Origin: a bacterium
GTDB taxonomy: Bacteria > Myxococcota_A > Bradymonadia > Bradymonadales > Bradymonadaceae
Assembly (NCBI GenBank): GCA_030427705.1
Contig: JAUIBR010000014.1
Coordinates: 62,001-126,000 of the forward strand
Length of the DNA stretch: 64,000 nucleotides
Reading direction: 5' to 3'
This document shows, one piece after another, positions 17,125 through 27,703 of the stretch. The notes under the pieces were generated by a model. It made no database searches and had not been told where the DNA came from. It saw nothing but the letters and a program-made list of their open reading frames with translations. A program made the translations under genes and the position numbers. How positions within the stretch are numbered: the first letter of the stretch is position 1; every line of letters starts with the position of its first letter.

Positions 17125-20091
17125 CTAGCTCACACGACGAAGCTCTCGACGAATATGCGAACTCACAAGGAACGGTTGGGATTCGATATAGTGTCGCGCT
17201 GGCTCCAGAAGATCATCTGGTACGGGTTCGCCCAACGCTCGCAGGCAATCAACTAGGGCAATTCGGATCACTGTCTCGTCGTATCGCATTTCATGGGCGT
17301 CAAACCACTTGAGCAGCTGCTCAAGCTTCTCTCGGGCTACCTCGAGATTCCCCAGTCCAAGGTCCAGGCGAGCCTCTTCGATCTGAAATATTGCTCGCTC
17401 CGCGATTGTGGTCTTTCCAGACATTGCCTGGGCCAATTCACGCTGCGCGCGCTCAAAATTACGAGTGCTAACCGATGCCTTGGCGGCCAGCGCGTGTTGC
17501 ACACGCAGGTGATCATCCGACCAGTCGGCAGTGGCCAAGGAATCCAAGAACGTCAGGGACTCTTGAAACTCACCGGCAAGCTGAAGAACCTCGCAAAACT
17601 GGAGCTCAGCATGAATTCTAACCCAGGGGGTTCTCGCAACTTCGATTGCTCGAAGCCCCGACTCGGTGGCCTCTTCGAGGTGCCCCAATGCCGAAATGAC
17701 CAACCCTCGCATCGCAAAGTTCGCGGCCTCGTCGCGTTCAAACCCAAGCTTTTGACGCACAGCTTTGATCTCATCCAGCGTCTCCAGAACGCCGTCAAAC
17801 CTGCCGATGTAGAAGTCTCCGTAGCCAATGTTATGCAATGTCGACAAGAGGTCGGGCAACAGATGGGCACGACGCTGATAATCCGCCACAGGTGTTAGCA
17901 TGGGGCGAAGTGCGGCGAAGTGGCCTTGCGTAGCTTTGACAGCGACGACTCGGCCAGTGGCCTCGTGGATTCTTCGGTGTTCACCAGATGCATGCGCAAT
18001 CACCAGCGCCCGCTGAGCCACGTCCAAACACTCATAGAGTTCCTCAGTTCGGAACAGAGCATTCACCAATGCCATCGTTCCTTTGAACTTCAACTCCACA
18101 TCATCGACTAGCGACGAAATCCGTTCAGCACGGCGCCCTGCATCGACCGCCTCGCCACGCTGGTCATGGTGGCCATGCCACGCAACCAAGGTCACATTCG
18201 CCATCGCCGCAACTCTCGGAACGTCGGAGTCAGCGAGCGACTTAACTTCATCGATCAGGTGCTCCAATGCATCTGCATTCGCTTCGAAGATCATGCGATG
18301 AAAATAATATGCCAGAACTTGACATCGATACTCGGGGCTTTTGACTGCGTCGAGTACGCCTTGCGACTCTGTTTGCACGACCGGCGTAGCGCTGACTTCA
18401 CAGATGGATTCGAACCGCTCCGTCAACAGCGCTTCCCGCTCCGCCGCAGGCAACCAGTCCGCAACCCGTAACGCCCCCTCAATGCACTTTGCGTGGATTT
18501 CCAAGGCAAACTGTTGTTTGGCGCGTGCCGCTGCTTCCAACCAAATCTGGTGCGCCCGTTTGTGGGAACCGGCCAGCTCCAGATGATGGGCAAACGCTTG
18601 GAGATCGTCTCGCGTGGACATCAACTCGGCGGCAGCCCGGTGCATTGCGGCCCGGTGACCTTCAGGCATACCGTTGTACAGCGCGTCCCGAATCTCTTGG
18701 GAGGCAAACTCAAGTTTGTAGTCGTTGTTGAAAACGCCGATCTTTGATTCGACCAAGATATTGGAGTTGATCAGGTCGCTCAACGCATTCAGAACCTGCC
18801 CCGAATCGAAGACATCGAGCGTCATCAAGTCCCGCATCAGCGGGCGACGTCCGAACACCGAGCAGAACTCTGCAACACGACGCACATCTTCTGACAACCG
18901 CTCGATTCGGTGTTCTGGTCTGGCGGCCTCCAACGCGATCAGCTGCGTCACCGCTTCGTTCAGCGACTCGCCTTCGTTGCCGCCCCAACGTCCGCGCTCA
19001 TCCTGTTGAACAAGTCTCAGGTCCAACATCGTATGCATCAGGTCGATCAATCGAGCGGGCCGACCGCCGGACGCATCGCTGAGCGCTTCTGCAGCCTTTG
19101 AGTCGACCGGTTCACCTCCCAAGATCTGAGAGGTCATCGATTCAACAGCGGTTGCATCCAAGGTCGGAAGTTCGATGTGCTCGGACTTCTCGACCTGAAC
19201 TTCAACAGGCTCCAGCCCGGTACTAACAACCAACCACGGTTCGGATTCGGCGCGGCGTAGAATCTCATCAACGACCGCGCGAGAGCCCCGTTCCAGTTTG
19301 TCTAACGACTCCACAACCACAACGATGGGCTTGTTTCCAGCAATGTCACGAAGCGCGCCGGCCATGGCACGGACCATGGCCTGCCCGGCGGAATTGGGTG
19401 TTACATCGAGCAGATCGTCGAAAGTCTCCCGGTCAACATCGGACAGATGTCTCTGTAGACGCGGTTCCAGGCGCGCCAACCACAGATACTCCCCCTTCGG
19501 GCGCCATTCCCCAGCCAGACTTAGATCGACGATGTTGTCCAAGACATCAGCTAAGGATGCAAACGGCAGGCGATGTTCCTCGCCGCCGGCCGACACCACA
19601 TGGACATGCGCGGTGGACTGAACGGCTGCGCCCGTCACCTCCAACAAGAAGCGCGACTTGCCGGAACCCGCAGGACCAGTCACCTGGATCAGCGTCGGGT
19701 TGTCGTTTCGGCCAATCCCATTGACCGCGGCCTTAGCCTTCGCGAGTTCGGCGTCAAATCCGACGATCTTCGGCGAGTAGAGATACGGGCGGGTGTCGGG
19801 TAGGGGCTGCCCCGCTGCCGTCGTCGCGATTCCGTAGTCTTCAAGCAGCGCACAAAGGTTCGCGGCGTACGGCGTCCGCCCTAACGGGTCCTTGCAGAGG
19901 AGGTCTTCGATAATCGCATGAATCTGCGGCGGTGGCTCTTCTTCCACACCTTCGATCGGCGGTGGAGGTTGCGCGACATGCGCGATGGCAACCGCCGATG
20001 GTGGCCCGGTGAACGGTGGTGACCATGAAGAGTTCATAGAGCATGCAGCCCAGCGAATAGAGGTCCGCGCGCGCATCAAAGTCCGCCGCAA
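17125..20091 (-). CDS. AAA ATPase-TPR part of a frameshifted Ser/Thr kinase regulator
   Basis: Meaningful protein begins near 20012 with FTGPPSAVAIAHVAQPPPP, which is the missing end of a kinase C-lobe. Codons before that are an out-of-frame reading of the kinase gene. Then come the C-lobe end (LLCKDPLGRTPYAANLCALL), an AAA/STAND-like ATPase (Walker A TGPAGSGKSRFLLE; Walker B region VVVVESLDKL) and about 550 residues of TPR-like helices to the C-terminus. The layout equals the intact protein at 51195-54635. A 1- or 2-base indel near 20011-20022 separates it from the kinase start at 20806. It may be translated by reinitiation, repaired by frameshifting, or dead. Confidence 0.75.
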   Translation of the reverse strand: MRRTLMRARTSIRWAACSMNSSWSPPFTGPPSAVAIAHVAQPPPPIEGVEEEPPPQIHAIIEDLLCKDPLGRTPYAANLCALLEDYGIATTAAGQPLPDTRPYLYSPKIVGFDAELAKAKAAVNGIGRNDNPTLIQVTGPAGSGKSRFLLEVTGAAVQSTAHVHVVSAGGEEHRLPFASLADVLDNIVDLSLAGEWRPKGEYLWLARLEPRLQRHLSDVDRETFDDLLDVTPNSAGQAMVRAMAGALRDIAGNKPIVVVVESLDKLERGSRAVVDEILRRAESEPWLVVSTGLEPVEVQVEKSEHIELPTLDATAVESMTSQILGGEPVDSKAAEALSDASGGRPARLIDLMHTMLDLRLVQQDERGRWGGNEGESLNEAVTQLIALEAARPEHRIERLSEDVRRVAEFCSVFGRRPLMRDLMTLDVFDSGQVLNALSDLINSNILVESKIGVFNNDYKLEFASQEIRDALYNGMPEGHRAAMHRAAAELMSTRDDLQAFAHHLELAGSHKRAHQIWLEAAARAKQQFALEIHAKCIEGALRVADWLPAAEREALLTERFESICEVSATPVVQTESQGVLDAVKSPEYRCQVLAYYFHRMIFEANADALEHLIDEVKSLADSDVPRVAAMANVTLVAWHGHHDQRGEAVDAGRRAERISSLVDDVELKFKGTMALVNALFRTEELYECLDVAQRALVIAHASGEHRRIHEATGRVVAVKATQGHFAALRPMLTPVADYQRRAHLLPDLLSTLHNIGYGDFYIGRFDGVLETLDEIKAVRQKLGFERDEAANFAMRGLVISALGHLEEATESGLRAIEVARTPWVRIHAELQFCEVLQLAGEFQESLTFLDSLATADWSDDHLRVQHALAAKASVSTRNFERAQRELAQAMSGKTTIAERAIFQIEEARLDLGLGNLEVAREKLEQLLKWFDAHEMRYDETVIRIALVDCLRALGEPVPDDLLEPARHYIESQPFLVSSHIRRELRRVS

Positions 20092-20806
20092 TATGCCGTT
20101 CTGGCGCCGCGTACTCGAGCGTTTGCGCCCGCGTCAGACTCCGCGACAGGGCATTGCGTGTGACCCGTCTTCCACGCCGCGACACAAGCCCGAAGTCGAC
20201 CAAGACCGCGACACCATCGTTACGAATCAAAACGTTGTCCGGCTTCACATCCCCATGAACGATGTTCAATCCGTGAAGGAACTCCAACGCTCGAGCAAGC
20301 TGACCCAACCACGCAAGCCGCGTCCGAAGCGTTGGACTAGGCGTCCACTCGACATAAGGCGCTTCGTACCTCACCCGCTCCTGAACGATTGGCATCTCGA
20401 GCGTAGCCTCTAGAATCGCCTGACGAAGCGCATCGGCATCGCCAAGCGAAGTACGCGACGCAATCTCGATAATCGTATCCGCCGTCGAGACCTCGCCGGT
20501 CGTCCCCTTGTTCCAGTCCGAGAATGGCCGCCCGTCGATATACTCCATCGCAAACCAAGGATTGGCCGCCTCAAGGTCGTAATCGATAACTTTGACGATG
20601 TTTGGATGGTCGAGCTCGGCCAGAACATGGACCTCGCGACGCAACGCCCGAAGCGCATGCACATCGATGGAACCCGCAGTGTGAATGGTCTTCACCGCGC
20701 AGCGCTGCCCCGACTCTTTGTGGATGGCCTCGTAGACCTGCCCCATGCCCCCAGCGCCAAGCGTTCCGACGATTCGAAACGGGCCGATTTCGGTGAGTTC
20801 CGACAT
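19841..20806 (-). CDS. Ser/Thr kinase N-terminal part, frameshifted
   Basis: Kinase domain of the PknB type: Gly loop GTLGAGGMGQVYEA, Lys in CAVKTIH, catalytic loop HGDVKPDN (HGD in place of HRD), DFG in VDFGLV, APE-like AAPERH and helix F in DLYSLGCMLYELF. About 65 residues are inserted between the hinge (MEYIDGRPF) and helix E. After MVTT (near 20018) the frame is lost and runs to a stop at 19841 through about 60 meaningless residues. The continuation is in the next frame (17125-20091). The unbroken protein would have about 1,220 residues. Confidence 0.8.
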   Translation of the reverse strand: MSELTEIGPFRIVGTLGAGGMGQVYEAIHKESGQRCAVKTIHTAGSIDVHALRALRREVHVLAELDHPNIVKVIDYDLEAANPWFAMEYIDGRPFSDWNKGTTGEVSTADTIIEIASRTSLGDADALRQAILEATLEMPIVQERVRYEAPYVEWTPSPTLRTRLAWLGQLARALEFLHGLNIVHGDVKPDNVLIRNDGVAVLVDFGLVSRRGRRVTRNALSRSLTRAQTLEYAAPERHIAADFDARADLYSLGCMLYELFMVTTVHRATIGGCHRACRATSTADRRCGRRATAADSCDYRRPPLQGPVRADAVRREPLCAA

Positions 20807-20894
20807 GCGGAAACTCTACCGCGTTGTTCCTCACCTGTCTTGATGCTTCGCAAGTTAGGCGTTTCAGCTTCCAGCTGTGGTTTCTTGATCATCA

Positions 20895-21001
20895 GGGCGC
20901 CTTCGCGCGTGTCACGACGATGGTAGTTGTCGATTGCGCATTTTGGCCACCGAGGGGAACCGAGATCCGTGAGGCCCCACCGAGATTTCTTTGTCATCAT
21001 T
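20895..21001. repeat. 107-bp dispersed repeat, copy 1
   Basis: Reverse-complement match to 62032-62138 with about a dozen differences, mostly in a short variable stretch. The core carries three CTCGGT words. The gap between the kinase start at 20806 and the thiC stop at 21107 holds nothing else clear. Confidence 0.85.
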
Positions 21002-21106
21002 TCCAGACGGGTCGGAATTTGAGCTAGCGCAATGGGCCGAGAGTGAAGATGGCACGCCGTCAGGCGAAGCCAAAAACCACCGAATGTTCCTTGGATTCGG
21101 GTTTCG

Positions 21107-22920
<1,814 letters not shown>

Positions 22921-22965
22921 GTGAATAGTCGGAGTATACAACCGCTATCAACACGGAGAACAAAC

Positions 22966-23862
22966 ATGCAGAAGCTTAGAGTCGGCCTTGAATGGTTCCT
23001 TAATCCTGACCACGTTCCGTTCCTGATCGGCCTTGAAAAAGGTTGGTTTGAAGACGCGGGTATCGAGCTTGAGCTCATCGAACCGGCCGAGCACCTCGAC
23101 GCCATCGAAGAGATTGAACAAGGCAAGATGGACATCGCGGTCACCGAGCCAATTCACCTGGTCGAAGACCGAGCCAAAGGTCACAAGGTCAAAGGCTTTG
23201 CGCGCTTCCTGCATACCAATGGCGGGGTGATGTACTTCGCCGATTCCGGCATCAAGCGTCCGGCCGACATGGCAGGCAAGCGAATCCAATACCCGGGCGC
23301 GCCAGGCAATGGCGGACCCGCGATCGTCGGTACGATGATTAAGGCGGACGGCGGCGAGTATGACCCGAACGGGTTTGGGCGCGTGAATAACGGCTTCTAT
23401 CACACCAACGCCCTCATCGAAGATAAGGCCGACGTCGCCACGCTCGCCTTCTATAACTTCGAGGTTGTCGAAGCGCGACATCGCGGTCACGACGCGCAGT
23501 TCTTTGCCCTGAAAGACTGGGGCGTTCCCGACTTCTGTCAGCTGATCCTCATCACGAACGAAGACACGCTGGATTCAAAACAGGAGCTCATCGCGAAGTT
23601 CCTTGAAGTGACCTCACGCGGCATCGACTTCTTGCACCAGAACCCGCAGGAAGCCCGAGAAATCTACTTCCGCCGCACGGAGGCCGACCCCGAAGAGCCG
23701 CTCATGAAGGCTATCTTCGAGGCAACCGTCCCCTGCTTCACCTTCGACTTCACGATGTCGCAGTCCTACTACGACCAACTGTCCAACTGGATGAGCGCGA
23801 ACGAGCTCGCCGAGCGCGATGTCACGTTTGACGAGACCTGGACAAACACGCTCGCCCTCTAA
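22966..23862 (+). CDS. THI5/NMT1-like protein without signal peptide
   Basis: Protein of 298 residues in the NMT1/THI5 periplasmic-binding-protein fold: RVGLEWFLNPDHVPFLIG at the start, IEQGKMDIAVTEPIHLVE, KGHKVKGFARF, then MAGKRIQYPGAPG. ATG 22966 follows GGAGA at 22955. No signal peptide or lipobox is present and no ABC permease or ATPase gene adjoins, unlike ThiY importers. From memory, the His used by yeast Thi5 aligns with the His of TEPIHL, but the PLP-binding Lys becomes Thr and the CCCFC cluster is reduced to a single FC. It starts 46 bases from the thiC riboswitch on the other strand. A cytosolic pyrimidine-binding or pyrimidine-making role is inferred. Confidence 0.82.
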   Translation: MQKLRVGLEWFLNPDHVPFLIGLEKGWFEDAGIELELIEPAEHLDAIEEIEQGKMDIAVTEPIHLVEDRAKGHKVKGFARFLHTNGGVMYFADSGIKRPADMAGKRIQYPGAPGNGGPAIVGTMIKADGGEYDPNGFGRVNNGFYHTNALIEDKADVATLAFYNFEVVEARHRGHDAQFFALKDWGVPDFCQLILITNEDTLDSKQELIAKFLEVTSRGIDFLHQNPQEAREIYFRRTEADPEEPLMKAIFEATVPCFTFDFTMSQSYYDQLSNWMSANELAERDVTFDETWTNTLAL

Positions 23863-23958
23863 GCACTCCAGACGCTGAACGGGATTGGAGCGTTTGACTT
23901 AGGTCGGGACTCTCTAGAGTCTGTACTCATTCAACCCGGTCCAAGAAGGGGCAAACAG

Positions 23959-24585
23959 ATGAAGATTTGGATTATTGTGCTTTTGGTAATCGCTGCCGGC
24001 TGTGCCGACACACAAGGCAAGTCGGGGGAGGCGAACAATACCAACAACGCCAACAACTCGAACAACACCAATAATCAGAACAATTCCAACAGCACGAACC
24101 TTCGCGAACCCCAGAAACACCGCGCCGTTGCTGAGGCTTGTCCAATGGATCGGCCAGTAGTGAATGTACAAGATGACATGGGAGAAGGGAGCTGTTCTGC
24201 AAACGAAGACTGCGATGAAGGCGACAATGGGCGCTGTGTTAACTCCCGTGGCGGAAACATGTGCTCGTACGATTTGTGCTTCGAAGACTCGGACTGTGAG
24301 AGCATGGGAGCCGGGGTTTGCGACTGTCGGGCGGACAACGCCTTTGAAGCCAACGTTTGCCGCCGAGGAGACTGTCGGGTCGATTCAGATTGCGGGGATG
24401 GCGGCTATTGCAGCCCAAGCTTCGGTAGTTGTGGCTACTACTCTGGTGTTGTTGCCTACTACTGCCACACACCCCAAGACGAGTGTGTCGACGATGCTGA
24501 TTGCGATGAGAACACCGGCGCGTATTGCGCATTCGACACTCAGCGTGGCCTCTGGGCGTGTTCCACGCTGGGATGTGATGGATAA
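23959..24585 (+). CDS. Cys-rich Asn-linker lipoprotein, tandem copy A
   Basis: Lipoprotein of 208 residues: signal peptide with lipobox IAAGC, Asn-rich linker (NNTNNANNSNNTNNQ), then about 150 residues with some twenty cysteines. Repeated C-X5-C blocks (CSANEDCDEGDNGRC, CFEDSDCES, CRVDSDCGDGGYC) resemble the Dickkopf/EGF-like Cys motifs common in myxobacterial secreted proteins. A paralogue follows directly, so the pair arose by tandem duplication. AAGAAGGGGC lies before the ATG. Function unknown; probably a disulphide-stabilised surface module. Confidence 0.85.
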   Translation: MKIWIIVLLVIAAGCADTQGKSGEANNTNNANNSNNTNNQNNSNSTNLREPQKHRAVAEACPMDRPVVNVQDDMGEGSCSANEDCDEGDNGRCVNSRGGNMCSYDLCFEDSDCESMGAGVCDCRADNAFEANVCRRGDCRVDSDCGDGGYCSPSFGSCGYYSGVVAYYCHTPQDECVDDADCDENTGAYCAFDTQRGLWACSTLGCDG

Positions 24586-24600
24586 ATATTGGAGAATCGA

Positions 24601-25194
24601 ATGCAAATAGTCATAACCATTCTCGCGTTGTTACTGTTCATGGGGTGCGGGAACGACGAGTCCTCCGTAAACGAAACTCAAAACAGCAACAACAACAACA
24701 ACACCAACCGAGATCCTTTCAAACACCGAGAGTTGGCAGAGTCGTGCTCGATGGAACGTCCATGGTTACTGGTTCCTAGCAGCCGTGAGGGATGCTCTGA
24801 ACACGAGGATTGTTCTGATGGGGACAACGGACGTTGTGTTCCGGGACGGGACGGAAATGTCTGCACCTACGACCAATGTTTCCAGGACTCCGATTGCGAC
24901 GATACCCAATGGGGGATTGGAGTTTGTGGTTGCCGTACAGTCGACGATTCCTATGGCGCCAATGTTTGCTTGTATGGCGATTGTGAAGTTGATGCGGACT
25001 GCGGCGAAGCCGGTTTCTGCAGCCCCAGTTTTGGCAATTGCGGGTACTATTCCGGCGTAGTCGGCTTCTTCTGCCACACCCCAGATGATGAATGTATAAA
25101 TGACGAGGATTGTTCGGGCGAACACGGCGCATATTGCGCCTATGATCGCCAGCGCGGAGTGTGGGCTTGTTCAACCAATGAATGTGTCGGATAA
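24601..25194 (+). CDS. Cys-rich Asn-linker lipoprotein, tandem copy B
   Basis: Paralogue of the previous gene, 197 residues, with the same order: lipobox FMGC, short Asn linker, then Cys blocks in register (CSEHEDCSDGDNGRC, CFQDSDCDD, CEVDADCGEAGFC). The shared CSPSFG-CGYYSGVV segment and a C-terminal WACST are almost identical between the two. ATG 24601 follows GGAG at 24591-24594; an upstream TTG at 24589 is less likely. It lies 15 bases after copy A and four bases before the cytochrome gene, so an operon is likely. Confidence 0.85.
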   Translation: MQIVITILALLLFMGCGNDESSVNETQNSNNNNNTNRDPFKHRELAESCSMERPWLLVPSSREGCSEHEDCSDGDNGRCVPGRDGNVCTYDQCFQDSDCDDTQWGIGVCGCRTVDDSYGANVCLYGDCEVDADCGEAGFCSPSFGNCGYYSGVVGFFCHTPDDECINDEDCSGEHGAYCAYDRQRGVWACSTNECVG

Positions 25195-25197
25195 GCC

Positions 25198-26376
25198 ATG
25201 TTCGTGTTCGGCATCGCTCTATTGCTCGTGGTGTTCACCGGTTGTAGTGAACATCCGTCCGATCTGAGAGAAGGCTATGACGAATTTGCGAGTGAATTCT
25301 TGCAGTCTCGTTCCGCGCGCCGCCAGATGTTTGTCGACAGCGTGGTGAACCCAGACAATGGATACTCCCAGCTGCGGTTTCAGAACTACGCAACTGACGG
25401 AGGATGGGATGACCTGCCGGAGTTCAGCGCCCCGACTGCTTCAGTTCGAGTCGATGCACAAGACACGTTTCAAGAGTGGCCAACACTTGGTGAACTCGAC
25501 CACGAATCGTTGATGCGACTCGGGGAGTATGCGTTCCACAACTATCCTGTTGGCTTCGACGCAGCTTATGAGGTTCTCGCGCACGACCCCCGCCTTGCAG
25601 ACGATCATGGGCTATGGTCCGACAATGAAGGCAGATTGGGCGGATTGGTCAATGTCGATTTGGGCGACGGTAGATTCGGCGTTGCGAACACGTGCTCAAC
25701 TTGTCATGCGAACACAGACGGATTGGGAAATCTAGTCGCTGGGTTGCCAAATCACCGATTTGCACCAGGGAGTCCTGGCTCCGCTGCCCAAGGGTTGCCA
25801 GCCCCGTGGCCAGCCGGGACCTTAGACGTGACATCTGATGCAATCGACAACCCGGCGGCGATCAGTGATTTGCGGGCTGTCCGCTACCAAAGTCACCTTC
25901 ACTGGGCGGCCACTCTTCACAACAGTCCCGAGGCGTTGACGGTCAGAATAGAGACTCTGATTATCACTTCGCACAACGCTAACTTCAGGCCTCCACGCTC
26001 AGTGCCCCTCGCGATCTCATACTATCTTTGGCACTTGGGCAAAGAGCCTCGAAGCCCAATCGCAGAAGGCAAACAGACCTTTGAAGCCCATTGCGCAACA
26101 TGTCATCGAACTGATGGCTCGACTGGCCCATCAGTAGCTCTTCAAGTCATTGGCACCGACCCAGCGGTGGGAACTTCATCAGCACGTGGCACGGGTTCGT
26201 ATCGAGTTCCGTCCCTGTACGGTTTGGGCGACCGAGGACTTCTTCTCCACGACGGGTCCGTTCGATCACCTACCGACCTGTTGAGCAACGACCGAGAGGC
26301 TAACGGGCATAACTATGGCGTCGATCTCGAACCCGCTCAAAAACGAGAGCTGATTCGCTTCTTAGATTCGTTGTAG
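25198..26376 (+). CDS. di-heme c-type cytochrome lipoprotein
   Basis: Envelope lipoprotein of 392 residues with lipobox FTGC (Cys16) and two covalent heme motifs, NTCSTCHANTDG near 165 and AHCATCHRTDG near 300. The C-terminal half has the small cytochrome c look, with a late methionine-poor loop. It resembles the di-heme cytochromes that accompany surface oxidases, but I cannot assign a reaction. It starts three bases after the stop of the Cys-rich lipoprotein, suggesting a common transcript and perhaps a complex. No peroxidase signature is evident. Its cargo is probably electrons to or from an outer-membrane partner. Confidence 0.83.
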   Translation: MFVFGIALLLVVFTGCSEHPSDLREGYDEFASEFLQSRSARRQMFVDSVVNPDNGYSQLRFQNYATDGGWDDLPEFSAPTASVRVDAQDTFQEWPTLGELDHESLMRLGEYAFHNYPVGFDAAYEVLAHDPRLADDHGLWSDNEGRLGGLVNVDLGDGRFGVANTCSTCHANTDGLGNLVAGLPNHRFAPGSPGSAAQGLPAPWPAGTLDVTSDAIDNPAAISDLRAVRYQSHLHWAATLHNSPEALTVRIETLIITSHNANFRPPRSVPLAISYYLWHLGKEPRSPIAEGKQTFEAHCATCHRTDGSTGPSVALQVIGTDPAVGTSSARGTGSYRVPSLYGLGDRGLLLHDGSVRSPTDLLSNDREANGHNYGVDLEPAQKRELIRFLDSL

Positions 26377-26431
26377 GCCGAGCTCCACATCCAGAATTGT
26401 GTCATTCGATGAATAAAACTCATCCCACTTC

Positions 26432-26444
26432 GTGTAATATACAC
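26432..26444 (+). promoter_or_regulatory. GTGTA-ATA-TACAC dyad with TAATAT box
   Basis: A perfect 5-bp inverted repeat (GTGTA, three bases, TACAC) about 20 bases before the next start codon contains TAATAT, a good -10 element. It could be a promoter with an overlapping operator. Confidence 0.35.
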
Positions 26445-26463
26445 ACTTAGCTTGGTGAGACCG

Positions 26464-27339
26464 ATGGATATCTTCACACATTTGATGATTGGCGCTTCCG
26501 CAACCGCGCCGTTTTGGGGCACACACCCACTAGAATCAGTGGCATTCGTGTTTGGGTCGATCCTGCCAGATGTGGATGCGCTGAGCCGCCAATTTGGAAA
26601 GGTGGCTTATCTTCGAGCGCACCAGACCTGGACGCATGCGATTCCGGTCCAGCTCTCGTTGGCTGGGATCGCGGCAGCAGTGTTGTGGGCAGCTGACCTT
26701 CAGATTTTGGTTCCGAGCATTCTTGCCGTTGGTTTGGGAGCTGCATTGCACTCGATTTTGGACTGGACCAACACCTATGGCGTGAAGTTGTTCGCGCCGT
26801 TTGACCGCTCACGCCGCTACCTTGAATGGGTGTTCTTCATTGATGCCTTTGTCATCGCCGTGACGTCAGCGACGTTGGCGCTTCAGGCGTGGTTGTTCAT
26901 GAACTCCGCGCCGAGCGGAGTGGCTAGCCTGGTCTGGTTGTTGGCCATGGTCGCGTATTTTGCGGCAAAAGCAGCGTTGCGACGACGAGCGGGCCAGAAG
27001 CTGCCCAACGCATTGTCACTGGTTCCAAGCGCACTGTGGCCTTGGCGATTCTATGCACTGGAGGTCGACGGTGAATTGGCAAAGACCTCTACAGTCAGTG
27101 CCTGGTCGGGGAATGTCACCGCCGTCCAAGAGCAGCCGCTTGTTAACGGGGATGGTCTTGAGGGCCTGGCCGAGTATCGCGTTATGCGGGACTTGAGCGT
27201 GGGATTTCTGCCAACCGCAGGAGACGACGGACGCATCGTGTTTCGCGATCTTCGTACCCGGAATTTCGGCACCAACTTTGGACGTCTAACAGTAGACGTC
27301 AGCGGCGAAACCGCTACCGTGGAGTCATTCGATGTCTGA
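26464..27339 (+). CDS. YdjM/DUF457 membrane-bound metal-dependent hydrolase
   Basis: Inner-membrane protein of about 291 residues. The N-terminus MDIFTHLMIGASA, then GSILPDVDAL and HQTWTHAIPV, give the conserved Asp/His set of the YdjM-LrgB-like metal-dependent hydrolase family. Four or five hydrophobic segments lie between 60 and 165. A soluble C-terminal domain of about 110 residues ends in beta strands. The substrate is unknown in most members; some act on phospholipids. ATG 26464 is chosen because MDIFTH is the usual start; TTG/GTG codons lie just upstream. It overlaps the next gene by eight bases. Confidence 0.82.
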   Translation: MDIFTHLMIGASATAPFWGTHPLESVAFVFGSILPDVDALSRQFGKVAYLRAHQTWTHAIPVQLSLAGIAAAVLWAADLQILVPSILAVGLGAALHSILDWTNTYGVKLFAPFDRSRRYLEWVFFIDAFVIAVTSATLALQAWLFMNSAPSGVASLVWLLAMVAYFAAKAALRRRAGQKLPNALSLVPSALWPWRFYALEVDGELAKTSTVSAWSGNVTAVQEQPLVNGDGLEGLAEYRVMRDLSVGFLPTAGDDGRIVFRDLRTRNFGTNFGRLTVDVSGETATVESFDV

Positions 27340-27703
27340 AGAGAACCAAAACATAAGCATCTGGAAGAACCCACCGCGAGGGTTCCGGATGATGTGGTGG
27401 GACCCCATCGCCATCGCAATCTGCGCCGCAGCCGTGTGGTTTGGATGGGAGGTTTTCCAAGCATGGATCCTGATGGTTCCATACGTTTTGGGCACGTTCT
27501 TCCTGTTCTGCAACGTGTTCCGGGTCCGGCAAAACCTCGAGCTCATCTGGGCCGCCGTTTTCATCATGAACACCTTGGCATGGCTGTACTTCGCGCCCTC
27601 ACTCTTGGGCATCGTCGCCACGCAATCCATCGTGACGGTGGCCGTCATCGCCTACCACGCGCGCTCACCGGGTTACCGGGGCATCTTCTCGGCCCCGACC
27701 TAA
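27332..27703 (+). CDS. small integral membrane protein
   Basis: Protein of 123 residues with a short polar N-terminus and three or four hydrophobic segments (IAIAICAAAVWFGWEVFQ, ILMVPYVLGTFFLFCNVF, LIWAAVFIMNTLAWLYF, IVATQSIVTVAVIAYHA). Overlap by eight bases with the YdjM-like gene indicates co-translation. I do not recognise a family. Its stop abuts the stop of the convergent gene directly. Confidence 0.75.
   Translation: MSEENQNISIWKNPPRGFRMMWWDPIAIAICAAAVWFGWEVFQAWILMVPYVLGTFFLFCNVFRVRQNLELIWAAVFIMNTLAWLYFAPSLLGIVATQSIVTVAVIAYHARSPGYRGIFSAPT

Noticed and set aside
20091-20806. Reading the frameshifted kinase as two independent intact genes
   Set aside because: The first lacks the end of the kinase C-lobe and the second begins with that missing end, so they are parts of one ancestral gene.
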